Assembly: GCA_905182995.1 (NCBI GenBank)
Contig: CAJJDP010000118.1
Span: forward strand, 1-52,008
Direction: 5' to 3'
Source of the DNA: Paramecium octaurelia
Lineage: Eukaryota > Ciliophora > Oligohymenophorea > Peniculida > Parameciidae
DNA: 52,008 nucleotides
Position numbers and translations under genes: made by a program. Below, piece after piece: positions 26,522 to 37,639 of this stretch; positions within the stretch are counted from its first letter, which is position 1; each line of letters starts with the position of its first letter. The notes beneath the pieces were generated by a model. That model saw only the letters and a list, made by a program, of their open reading frames with translations, was not told the origin of the DNA and searched no databases.

Positions 26522-27489
26522 TCAATCAAAAAAAGTACTTAATTATTTTTAAATTAGAGCGCAATCTTGGTTGTCAATTAAGACTGGTGTTTCTTGTCTG
26601 AAAAAATAGAGAAACATAGTTTAATGTTCATACTTTGAGTGAAACTTTAATTATTATTGTAATTCTTACCCAACCTTAAATAGGAATATTGGCTTCATAG
26701 ATTCCACTTCCTTGGATGCAATTGTTTCTGAATTCTCCAACATACCTGGTGTTGTCGTTGAAAATAAGTTCTCCATTGCCATGCATCTTGCCTTTATACA
26801 CAGAACCCTTATAGACACATCCATTAGCGAATTCAAATTTGCCTTGTCCATGAATTTTGCCATCTTAAAATTGTCCCACATAAGTTGTTCCATTTTTTCT
26901 TATTTCAGTACCTTCTCCAATCAATTTATTATTAAGCCAAAATCCCCTCACTTCTTTTCGAGAATTCACAAATTTGCCAATGCCATTAGCCACATTATTG
27001 ACAAAATTGCCATCGAAACTAAACAAATATTAATTATTTATAGTACTAATCGCCATTCGGATAAATCATCCTAGCTCTTCCATTTAGTTGATTATCGGTC
27101 CAAGTCCTTTATAAATTAGAATATAGATTTTACCCTTCTAAAAAATTGCCCTCCTTCTACCAGTGCTATTTTCCTTGGCCATTCCTCTTCCCATTGAGTG
27201 TTTATCCGTAAAATATACTTTGATCCGGCATCAGCATATACTGGCCCTAAAGATTTTGGAATAAATCTCCCAATTCTTGATGCACCTATTGAACTTTAGG
27301 ATGCAGCTCCCCCAGACTGCTGATATTCATTCCAATTTGTAAATATTAATCTTAAGAGTCTGATAAATCCAAATCTGTTTGAAGAGTAGTTTGATTGACT
27401 AAATATTGTTAAAGCAATGGATTACTTGAATCAGGTAATTTGATATTGAATTGTTAATGGGGCTAATCTTTACTCGATACACAACCCAT
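26522..27489 (-). CDS. MORN-repeat protein with acylation-type N-terminus
   Basis: 304 residues with introns at about 26645-26669 (25 nt) and about 27008-27035 (28 nt). Starts MGCVSSKD: Gly2 fits N-myristoylation and Cys3 palmitoylation, as in Src-type kinases, so the protein is probably membrane-tethered. From about residue 95 on it has MORN repeats (FYGQTLNGKRNGQGK, YPNGDYFDGNF, TYVGQFQDGKIHGQGK, VYKGSVYKGKMHGNGE, RYVGEFRNNCIQGSG). Such repeats form elongated hairpin platforms that bind lipids or proteins at membranes and cilia. The MORN part is certain. The last 40 residues depend on the intron choice: skipping the 25-nt intron and using a longer one would end the protein at about 26574. 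Confidence 0.85.
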
Positions 27490-27867
27490 TGTTTAATATT
27501 TCAATTTAGATAATTTTAATTGATACTAATATTCGAATACACAAGCATAAATTAACTCTTAACAATCAGAATTGAATATTCACCTTCTGACTTCGAAAAT
27601 TATCGTTTAATGTGCATAGAATAAAATTATCTGTAATTTCTAGTTGGCACACTTACAATTTTGATATGATTTACAAAATAAAATAGTGAAACTTTCTAAA
27701 AATGAAAATTTTTATTATATTCATTATTAATATTTATATCTAAAGCAGAGACACGCGTGGAACTAAGCGGGTTACGATGCTGAATTGAAATTTCCTATAC
27801 GATTTGGATACTATTTTATTGAGAATGAGGAAATTAATTGGAATAATATATTTAAAATATAATTTCA
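27490..27867. promoter_or_regulatory. Divergent intergenic region with a GC-richer patch
   Basis: 378 bases between divergent start codons. A patch near 27749-27790 (acacgcgtggaactaagcgg and onward) is richer in G and C than the surrounding spacer. It could be a regulatory element or a small RNA, but no fold or motif is convincing. Confidence 0.3.
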
Positions 27868-29149
27868 ATGAGTTTATCTAGGAATGGTTCCAAGTTTTCA
27901 AGACATGATCGCATCGCAAATTCTTAGATAATAGATTTGAAGAAGAACAAAATGTACCCATCTTCATCCAAGAATTCTGATCAACCAGGAGGGTTTTTTC
28001 TGAGTTTAGCAAATATGAAAGCTCCTGATTATGGGTAAGCACAACTATTAAATAATGATGCCTTGAAAAGTAAAATAAAAGAGAAAAGAAATTAAAAGTC
28101 AATTGATAATGATACGATGTTGAATAAATTTGTTACTAGAGTTGAGACCAAATTGATTTCATCGCCATTAAAAAAAAAAGTAATTGCCATTGATCCAAAA
28201 ATTGACATGCCCGCTCAAATCAAACCTTACTCACTCACTCCTCAATCTCGATTGCAATCATTTCGTATCGCAAGTCCTTCATCAAAACCCAGATCACAGA
28301 GCCAAAACAAAAGAAGCGAAATCTATTACCTAACCAAACTCTAAAGGGCTTTCGATACCAATGGTTCAGACTACTTCTCTCGCATGTATCGCGAACACTT
28401 CCATCAAACTTATTAGGGATTAAATTGTAGGTTTTTTCCTCAAAATAACAATGACTATAATCGATCTCACAAATTACCCAAAAAGCATTAAAGTATATTA
28501 CATCATAACACAATAAGGATAACTCACTTTGTTCTTTGATTTAGATGAAACATTGGTGCATTGCAATGAAACACCCTCGATTCCTTGCGACGTTGTTTTG
28601 GAAATCAATGTCTCTAAACATTAAATTGTAAAAGCAGGAATTAATGTAAGACCATATGCCAAAGAAATGTTAAAAAATCTCTCAAACCATTTTGAAATAA
28701 TCATCTTTACAGCCTCCCATAGTTGCTATGCAGAAAAGGTAATAAGAATATTTGATTAGGTTTGCAATCATTTAGACCCCGATTCCACCATTATAAGTCA
28801 TAGATTATTTCGAGAAAGTTGCACTCAAACTAATACTTCCTTATACACTAAAGATTTAAGAATATTTTGCGACAATACCAACAGATAGTTAAGTTAAGTC
28901 GCTTTGATTGACAATGCCTCATATTCTTATGCTTGGCAATTGGAGAATGGGATACCAATACTTCCTTTCTATGATAATAAAGAGGACAGAGAACTGATAG
29001 AGTTGGAGAAATACTTGAAAAATATGATTGGTGTATCTGATATACGAGAATATAATAGAAGCAATTTAAAACTGCATTTGTTTGTGGATCAACGTGGACC
29101 TTATAAAGTATTGGAGAATCTATTTGGTAAACCACAATAACTTTTATGA
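27868..29149 (+). CDS. FCP1/SCP-like protein phosphatase
   Basis: 411 residues after removing introns 28493-28517 (25 nt) and 28739-28759 (21 nt). The first 200 residues are basic, Ser/Pro-rich and likely disordered. The C-terminal half is a NIF/FCP1 HAD-type phosphatase domain: nucleophile motif DLDETLVHC (Asp216, Asp218), then EIIIFTASHSCYAEK, VCNHLDPD, ISHRLFRES and LIDNASYSYAWQ. Family members dephosphorylate the RNA polymerase II tail or SMAD-type phosphoproteins; the substrate here is unknown. The 21-nt intron was called because removing it restores the family spacing CYAEK-VCNHLDP; retained, it adds seven residues without a stop. The gene ends 27 bases from the convergent OSBP-like gene. 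Confidence 0.93.
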
Positions 29150-29176
29150 GTATTAGAAGATTATCATTAAATTCAT

Positions 29177-31959
29177 TCAATGCTTTTTTCTTAATTTAGC
29201 ATCAGCTCTTTGTGCTTCCTCCAATTTGGTCTTCATCTTCATAGCCAAATCAAAATTTCCAGTCTTCCACGCAATCAAATCTTCTCTAAAGTTAGAATCC
29301 GATGGTAAGGGGTGACTATATTATAATCATTACAATAACATACTCTTCATCTTCTAATACATAAGGTTCTGTATTAATATTCCATATTTCTTGATTGTCT
29401 ATAAACATATTCTTATGCCACACTCCATTAATTTTTGAAATTTCCCTAATAATTTCATTCTACCTCAACTCTTTGAATTTCAAATACCCATCTCTTTGGA
29501 ACCTTCTAACGAACTCTTCATTCACCTCATAGATGCAACCTTCATAATAATCATCCAAATGTTCTCTCCTTTTTTTCCAAATTGAACCTGGATGAGGATT
29601 CAATTTAATTTCTGCTACTAATCTGTGTTTCAAATTGATAACATGGAATTTCCCAACCATCTAAAACAGCTTATCCCCATACAAGGTCCCAGTGTAAAGA
29701 CCAGAACAGGGCAAGAAAATGAGTTCATTTTTAGATTCATAAAAATACACTTTTGTGTACCCTTAATTGATGCCACTAACTGAATTGGCTGAAATGCTTG
29801 CTATGGTACATAAACGATGATTCACTCTAATATGATAATTCAATTCTTTACCTGTATCCTTTTCCGTAAATCAATAAATTGCTTATTGGTGGATGATGTG
29901 ACACTTACTCTGCGTAAATAGGACAGCCATTGATGAATCCTGAGTAGGTTTCTCCAAGGATAGGATTAAATGGTTTCCACATATTCAAATATAAAATGAT
30001 TGTACCATATCCATAGGGCAAGAAGTTCTTAAATTGAAATAAGTAGTCCTTTGAGACCGCCTCGTCCAAATATTATAGGTAAGTAAGTGAATTTGCGTAT
30101 CTCTGAAGATTACTCTGTTTTTCAAAGACATAAACGGGTAAGCTTATGCTCATGATTGACTTTCCAGAAGCTAAATTTGTTCCTATTTAAGACAGCAAGT
30201 ACGAGAATACTTTCTTCTATTCCTTTAATCCAACCTAATCAACATAAAGCAAACCACCTTAATTCTAATCCACTTTCCAATAATTCTTCAATAAGAAATG
30301 CCCTTCTGATGTGGATTTCAGGAATTTAGGTTCCACATCAATAGGTTCCAATTGAAATTCATTATTCAAACAGACATTCCAGTGTTTATTCTGTTATACA
30401 AATTCCAATAGTTCCATCAGATTATTTGGTATCTTCCTTTCTAAATCTATGGATTGATCAAATTTTTCAGTAATAAAATCTTCCGAGTGATTAGATAAAG
30501 ACATAGTAGATTACTGTTGTTATTATTCGAAATGCAGATCTCTAAAATTTATGACATAATCAATATGATCTGCCAAACAATGATACTATTCCATAAAGGC
30601 TATATTGGAAGCATCATAGTAGGCTCCATCTTCAAGTTGACAAATGATCTAAATAATTGTTTATTGGGGCATCGAATCGGTTGAATAATTTTGGTTTCTT
30701 CTTTGAATTCCACTAAAGGAATACTTTTAAATTGATTTTCTGAAAAATTTGGCTATTGAATAAATTGGGTTTTCAGAATTGAGTTATTTCTCAATGACAC
30801 AATCAGATGCCTTGTATCTCATGATATAGAATTATGATTGCCTCTGGAATCCGTATATTAATTTGATTCTACTCTGATCCACAACCTTGTAATCCTAATA
30901 ATCAAACATTGTCCATTCATTTACTATGAACTTATTAAACCCAAAACCCTCATACAGGAAATGTTTAACCACTTCAATATCATGCTCTAAAACAACTTGA
31001 ACTTAATACAATCCTTTCTTTGATACACTTTTGTATACATTATTTCCTACTCTGTAAAATTCTCCCTACTTAAATTTGTCTACAGTCATATCATTCAAAT
31101 AGGTTGGGAGGTTTGATACTTTAGGGCCTAACTCCCCTATGCTTAGTGGAGTGAATACATGGAACTATTATTTCTCCTCTTAGTTGAAACAGGTAAAAGT
31201 CTCTTACTAAGTCTTCTTCAAGGGATCAGGAGATTCAGGCTATTCTGAGATTCTTTGCATGTCCTTATTGGATGGTTTGGAGAAGAGCCAACTCTCATTG
31301 TAACTATCACTCTTACTCAAGTCCAATTGATCTGATTTATTCAAAGGAGGAGTGGAAGCTGTTTGCTTGGCGAATTCAACACTCATCCTTCTGGGTTGGA
31401 TTGGTTTACTGTCACAGACTCCAGTCAACAGATTGAACCATTTCTTAGCGTAGTCTTCGTCATCTGATCCCAATATCAATTACTTATAATGATCATATAT
31501 GGCTTGATTGTGTGCAATTAAAATAAAACAATAATGCAAACTTTTGCTCTTCTTCTAACCAACCCACATTATTCCATATTTTGATAATGACATTTCTACA
31601 TTGCCTTCTTTTCTAGGCACTATCAACTTTTTATGAGTTAAATTCAATTCCAACTTCTTTGTTCTCCAAATCCCAAGAGTCTCCCCTTTTACATGTAATT
31701 CTCCCTAAATCTTTGAATCGTCTTCCAATTCTAAGCTCTTAAACACCGAACAGAACATGCTCTTTTGAGCCTCTACTGGTAAATTAAACAATCCCTAGAT
31801 TTCATCCACTTCCAGGTCAGGATAATTTTCAGGATTTATTTCGATTTCGTTGTTGGCATGATTCTTAATAGAAAATATCAAAAAGTTTAATTTCTGTCTT
31901 TGAGCTTCAGGCACATTTGACCCCATTATCAGATACTTCTAATAATATTCTTCGAACAT
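29177..31959 (-). CDS. Oxysterol-binding-protein-related lipid transfer protein with PH-like domain
   Basis: 909 residues with introns 29827-29851 (25 nt) and 29316-29343 (28 nt). The C-terminal 400 residues are an ORD domain: NPILGETYSG, the family signature EQVSHHPP, then GKFHVINLKHR and the ending PSDSNFREDLIAWKTG followed by a basic helix. Residues about 75-165 look like a PH domain (QGELHVKGETLGIWRTKKLEL ... DYAKKWFNLLTG), which would bind phosphoinositides. A Ser-rich linker and a middle region with no family I know follow. Family role: exchange of sterols or phosphatidylserine for PI4P at membrane contact sites. I saw no FFAT motif. Start at 31959 (MFEEYYQKYL) is the first in-frame ATG; 31926 is an alternative. 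Confidence 0.93.
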
Positions 31960-33390
31960 ATATTCAGAATGGAGATAAATTATATTATTAATTTTTTACA
32001 CAATAATTATACAAACATTACAATTGGTGACAAGTGTGAAATTATTCTGCTTAGATAATATTACTAAATAAAATATAATTTAATTCTTGGTTGATATTCA
32101 TTTTTCTTCAAATCTACAAAAATTAATAAAACATTATCTTCCAATTAAGATTCTCCTTCTCCTTTATTAATTTTGTCTATTTGTACGATTTGATAGTAAG
32201 TAAATTACAATTAATACTAATTTGAAGATAAAAAATGATTGATAATATTATTAAAAATTTAATTGAATAGAATCAAAATTATATAATAAAATGTAGTATG
32301 TAGCACTAAAAGAATTGCATACGACTTTAGGATGTCTGATAATGTTAGTGTATGAATCACAAATTTCAAAAAAATTATATTAATTCTATAAATAGGTTTA
32401 AAATTATACTTTTCCATTAAATCCTATTTTCATAATATAGCTATTTATCAAAGTATATATTGAAATATTTATCTAAGGGCAATCGTATGTTGATGTATAG
32501 AAATATCTCTCAACTATGAGATGTGAGTTATATGGAACTTTATTCAAATACAGAATTGATTAAATGATTATTTATTGTTATTTTTTTATTTATACTAATT
32601 ATAAATTAATATATTATAAAATAATTATATAGTATAAATTAAAAAAAATCAATCATTATTTGAATAAGCATTGTAAATTTGATGAGTCATATGAAATATT
32701 GATCTGTTCTCATTTTTAATTAATTAAATGTATCACTTAAAAAAACTGATAGGAAGAAATGTTTTTTATTGTTTCGGTTTGTTTGCTTATTTTGTCAATA
32801 AAAACAAAATATTATTTTAAGCAGATAAAAACAAAACCAAAATTTACTGATCACATCTATTTGAAAACAAATGAATTAAAATGATTCTAAGGAGTGATCA
32901 ATTCAATATTTGAAGATGCATTTCTTTAAAATTTAATAATTTTTGATTTGTTAATAATTTCCCTCTTTGATTTGCAAATTAAGGCAGAAACCCACGCACA
33001 CTATTAAAAGAGATAAGACGTTTATTTGGAGGGCAGATAGGATTGAGTGGTATTATTTGATGTTACGATCATTTCTTGATTTATAACTAAAGGGTTTGTT
33101 CTTCAGTTTTTAAAGTAGAAATTAATATGATCGATGGGATGTGTGATGGGTTTGTCATTGCTGAGATTTCTCATTTGGATTTATATAATATTAATAATGC
33201 TTATTTTGGATTGGATTGATTTTACAAAAGGTCCTTGTATGTGTGTGAATATGAGATTTTGGAGGAACATTTTGTGAGATTTGATTAATAGATTTGAAAA
33301 AATTTAAACGATTTATTTATTAAGCAATTCTTATTATGCAGCACAATTCGTTATTGTGATCAAAAATACAATTATTTTTTATTCAAAAAA
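31960..33390. other. Long divergent spacer with a weak coding-like patch
   Basis: About 1.4 kb between divergent genes. Positions 31960-32950 are very AT-rich, with an A/T-only stretch near 32580-32650. From 33000 to 33300 the plus strand is unusually G-rich. There a frame starts MIDGMCDGFVIAEI at 33127, meets TGA at 33217-33219, and reopens in the same frame to TGA at 33295-33297 (FYKRSLYVCEYEILEEH). This could be a gene remnant or leader sequence. I call no gene. Confidence 0.35.
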
Positions 33391-35297
33391 ATGGCAGAAG
33401 AATGGATTACTAAATAGATTGATAAATACATTATTGTGAATTAGAAGCTGGGAAGTGGGGCATTTGGAACAGTGTATAGGGGATTTAAAAAAAATGATGA
33501 AACGAAGCAGGTTGCTGTAAAGGCAATATCAATTGCTGTAAGAAAATCAGAATAACGATTTTAGAGCATCAAAGACTCAGCCAAGATGGTAGAACACATT
33601 AAAAGAGAGATATCTATTTTGTAATAGGCCAATAATCCTCATATCGTTAAATTGTACGATGTGGCCAGAACACCACACTATTTGTATCTATTTTTGGAGT
33701 ATTGTCACGATGGGGATTTGAAGAAATACTTATCAACAAAATATGGCAGGAGATTAAGTGAAGTAAAACTATTTTATATATATTTTAATTTCTCAGGTTG
33801 AGGCAGTCATCTTTTTGAAACATTTAGTTGAAGGATTCCGAACACTTCATTAGCTCAAAATAATACATAGAGATATCAAACCTGCTAATATATTGCTGCA
33901 TAAAGGTGTTGCTAAAATTACTGATTTTGGATTCGCTCGAGTGATTGACACTGGAATGAATGGTAAAATAAGCAGTTAAATCATATAGATCCTGCCTATT
34001 TTTCAAGAGTGGGATCTCCCTTATATATGGCACCTTAAATATTGGAGGGGTAACCGTTTTCTTCCAAATGCGATGTCTGGTCAATGGGAGTGATGCTATA
34101 TGAAATGCTATACGGAAAACCTCCTTGGGACGGAGACAATCAATACAATTTGTTACAGAATATCAAGAAAACTGCATTGCATATTCCTGATGCTCCTGTG
34201 AGGAGTGATAAAATTAAGCAATTGCTAAAACATATGTTGGTCGTACATGAGAAAGTAAGGACATGGAGCTTAACTATTTTTAGGATAGATATTCTTGGGA
34301 ATAAATTTTCAATCACGAAATCATGCAGATTTAGGAGGCATAGATAAAGAATAATTTGGAGTAGTTGATGAAGGAGAAGGACGAGTTGTCACGTTCTGAG
34401 AGTCTCAATAAATTGTACATGGAAATGAATCTGGTTGTCGGCTATTTAGATCAACCTGAATAGATTCTTTAAGAACCATCAACTCCTCAATTAACACAAG
34501 GGAGTGAAGAAAAACAATCTGTTGATGATATTAATCACGAAAAAGTATCACATTTATTTATTACTATATAGGGGTTAAAAATTATTAATTAATATGAGAC
34601 TGAATAAAAACGCAGAAAAGCGATGTTGAAATATAACACTTACTTTTTGTTTGAAAGAAATATTGCTTTCTTCTTCAATTACGTGATCCAAAAAATTATC
34701 AAGATGTCACATCAAGGAATACTCAAATTGACTCAAGAATTATATTATTCAACAATTTTTTGTATCTCCAAAAATCAAAATGTGCACCTTAAAAGAATGT
34801 ATGACTAATTAATGTCCACCAATCCTGATAAATTTGATAGGGAGACCTGGGGTAGGTACTTAATCAGTCAAGAATATAAGAAAATATTAACTGTCACCAA
34901 AAATGACATTAAACATACGGAAGATTTCTATTTGGAAATTTATAAGAAGGAAAAGCAAATCATTGATAAAGAACTTACTTAACCTGATAATAAAAGGGCA
35001 TCCAAAATTAAGTAAGTCTTGGATGTTAACTTTGATCAAAATACTTTCTTCTAATAACTTTATCAATCAGTCGTACAAGAAAGCTTAGACATCATTAAAT
35101 CTTCTATTAAATAAACTAAAGACTCTGATCCTGTATATAAAGATTTACTCTAATTGGGATGGTTTCTTGTGATCTGTTTGAATCCGTACTTAGAATTTAA
35201 AGACATTAATATGGATTTTAATTAATTTTATGAGGAAATGCAAACACTCACAGAAGCATAATTTTTAGAAAAAATTGGTAAACGTCTTGATCTATGA
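33391..35297 (+). CDS. ULK/Atg1-like serine/threonine protein kinase
   Basis: 596 or 605 residues. Introns: 33763-33796 (34 nt), 33963-33988 (26 nt), 34255-34283 (29 nt), and a doubtful 27-nt in-frame one at 33538-33564. Kinase domain about residues 13-270: LGSGAFGTVY (20-29), VAVK (Lys44), EYCHDGDL, HRDIKPANILL, DFGFAR, GSPLYMAPQIL, CDVWSMGVMLYE. DFGFAR and GSPLYMAP are typical of Atg1/ULK kinases, which start autophagy in other eukaryotes. The usual APE motif reads APQ because the codon is TAA. The C-terminal 320 residues are helical and Gln-rich, perhaps the region that binds regulators in ULK proteins (inference). Substrate unknown. Confidence 0.92.
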
Positions 35298-35756
35298 ATT
35301 TTTATATTTAAATTAATTCTATGAACTTTTATTCCTATTATTGTATAGAAATGTTAAATTTATAAAGTATAAATATCATCTTATATTAATTTCTATTTAG
35401 AGTAGTAAGCATTGTTAAGCATTTGGGGCTGGAGATGAAATTTAGAAAAATATATATATCAACTAATAGCACTTAATAATTTTCTGTAATGAGTGAAATT
35501 TTGTTGATATTTTACTTCTTGTCTTATTAATATTTTACTTAAGTAATTCTTTACTTTAATTCTTTTATAAGTACAATTTTATGTTTTTCCTAAATTTTAT
35601 TAAATTTTATTAAATGGCTTGCAACTTGAATTAATATTTCAAACAGCCTTTACACATTATTAATAATTCAGGAAATCTAATGTTTTCATCATTTTTAATA
35701 AGCAAAAATATTAGTAATTATAATTATTATAATTATAATTAATAATTAATAATTAA
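35298..35756. other. Convergent spacer
   Basis: About 460 bases between the 3' ends of the kinase and carbonic anhydrase genes, with A/T-only repeats (attaattataatt type) near 35720-35755. No gene seen. Confidence 0.5.
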
Positions 35757-36697
35757 TCACTTATTTTCTTTCTTAAAATTGGGGTCATTTTAAAGAATAC
35801 CAGATATTTAGTTTACCATTTCATGATTACAATCTTAAGAATGGTTTGAGTACTTTCTGAATTCAGTTACTAACTTGCTTTGCATTTATTAGAATTTTTA
35901 ACTGTTTAAACTTGGCAAAGCTAATTGATCATCATTTTGTTTAGATTGCTGTCCTTGTGCTGTTTGTTAAGCACTTTTGAAATGCAATCTAAAGACATCA
36001 GATAGACTTTCAGGAATATTCTCATCCAATTACAATTCTTCAATATATCCTGTTTCCACTCTGAATAACCATCCATGTACCATAACAGCTAATAAATTAA
36101 TAAATAAGATACGATGTCCAACTTCCCAAGATTTCTATACGATAGGATTTTTCCACATATTGAGTACTTATTCTCTGACATTTAAACTAGACAAACATGC
36201 AACTCTGTCATTCTCATTCTCAAATTAATTCACAAGATGTTGATTCTTCTCATAAACATGTTTGATATTATTGAGCCAAAGATCTAATAATCCACCTACA
36301 GAGTCTTATTGCATGGCTGCCTTTACTCCTCCACAGTATGTGTGACCCATAATGATGATATTATGGACCTTCAGATGTTCTACAGCATATTAGATGACAC
36401 AATTTAACTAAAAGTTGAAACAGAAACGATTACGTTTAAGTCGGTCATGTTGACAACATTGGCTATGTTACGATGGATGAAGATTTCACCTGGGTCGGTC
36501 TCTGTCAATTCATTTGGAGGAGCTCTAGAATCAGAACATCCAATTAACAGATATTTTGGACTCTGGCCCTGGGCTAACTTAGTGAAATAGTTTGGATCTT
36601 GGGCGAGCTTCTTTTAGACATAGTTTTTATTTCCCAAAAGAGCCTTTGCATATTTCTGGATTTCTGATATTCCTTTTTAAACGAACTTATTTTGCAT
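35757..36697 (-). CDS. Beta-class carbonic anhydrase
   Basis: 296 residues with introns 36408-36433 (26 nt) and 36089-36112 (24 nt). The zinc ligands Cys54 (motif CSDSR, with the Asp56/Arg58 pair), His110 and Cys113 (GHTYCGG) are present, as is the later [10 protein letters not shown] block. The enzyme interconverts CO2 and bicarbonate. No clear targeting peptide, so probably cytosolic. The C-terminal 65 residues, after the VHGW block, are Gln/Ser-rich and longer than in bacterial enzymes. The 24-nt intron is a multiple of three without TGA; retained, it would replace the Pro before VMVHGW with nine residues. The start lies only 55 bases after the stop of the upstream DcpS gene on the same strand. 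Confidence 0.95.
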
Positions 36698-36752
36698 AAG
36701 AATAAATATTTTTTGGATATTAAGATTTAATTTATAAAATTCATACGTTAAA

Positions 36753-37553
36753 TCAGGCCTAATTAATTCTTACTTTTGATATATATTGAAGTGCAACTGA
36801 TTAATAGTAATTGCTTTTTAATTTAATATTTTATATTATCTATAAAAGTGGAATATCTCGAAATGCCTATCCCAAATGACTGGAGTGAGTGAAATGCACA
36901 TGAAAATGATAAAATGATGGAAGGTAATGAACGAAAACTTTCACAAATTTTGACTCTAATTTGTATTTTTCTGAAATTATTTTTAAACCTTCAGTATACA
37001 TATCTTCCAACATTGCAATGTGATCTTAATTTAAATCCCTCAATGATTTTATATCTCGTTAAAATGGAAGTGCCAACAAATGCAAATCATCCAAGCTTTG
37101 AGAATTCACAAAAACATAATCCTTAAGAATTAAAAATGTTTGATTTTCAAATACAATATTTTCCACCTCTTTCTTCTTTTCCAGTATATTATAGACCCAA
37201 TCCAAGGGCATTTAAATAATTTATGATTAATTGTACATGTCATAGGTTTCTTCAATGACAACTGATTCAGATTTCGAATATTTGTCAATATGAACCTAAC
37301 TCGCAGGACAAATCAATTCGCAATCAATATCGCTCAACATCTGACAATTGTATTTTGTATATATATCATTGTGGAAATATTGGACAGCTTAATCTAATGC
37401 AAGTTGTTGAACTTCCTTTTCAAAGGGTTTCTTTTGCAATATGAGAATGGCGCACTAATTATTCAAACTGCCCAATAATATTAGTCTTTTTGTATTATCG
37501 TCCCAATTAATCACCTGTGAAGGTCTAAATTGTTGAAGTAAATCGCTGTTCAT
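36753..37553 (-). CDS. DCPS: Scavenger mRNA-decapping enzyme DcpS
   Basis: 266 residues, no intron. The HIT-family triad sits near residues 210-220 in the DcpS-type context HYLPSFYHFHVHFTH, just as in animal and yeast DcpS/Dcs1. The upstream half matches the expected swapped N-terminal domain, and the segment before the triad (LPLDWVYN, VFENQTFLILKDYVF) fits the family. DcpS hydrolyses the m7GpppN cap left after 3' to 5' mRNA decay, releasing m7GMP. The protein is somewhat shorter than human DcpS (337 residues). It shares an 86-bp divergent spacer with the coiled-coil gene at 37640 and lies 55 bp upstream of the carbonic anhydrase gene. Confidence 0.9.
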
Positions 37554-37639
37554 TTAATTATATATATTTAATAATATTTGCCATATTCTTTTAATAAAAC
37601 AACTAAATTTCACAAGTGCTGTAATAATCACAGATTCCG

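Noticed and set aside
26712..27074. Plus-strand frame of 120 codons
   Set aside because: Antisense to the MORN-repeat gene.
28235..28513. Minus-strand frame of 92 codons
   Set aside because: Antisense to the FCP1-like gene, which has clear catalytic motifs on the plus strand.
35700..35760. A/T-only repeats as an origin or regulatory array
   Set aside because: Simple low-complexity DNA common in all spacers here; no defined unit or motif.
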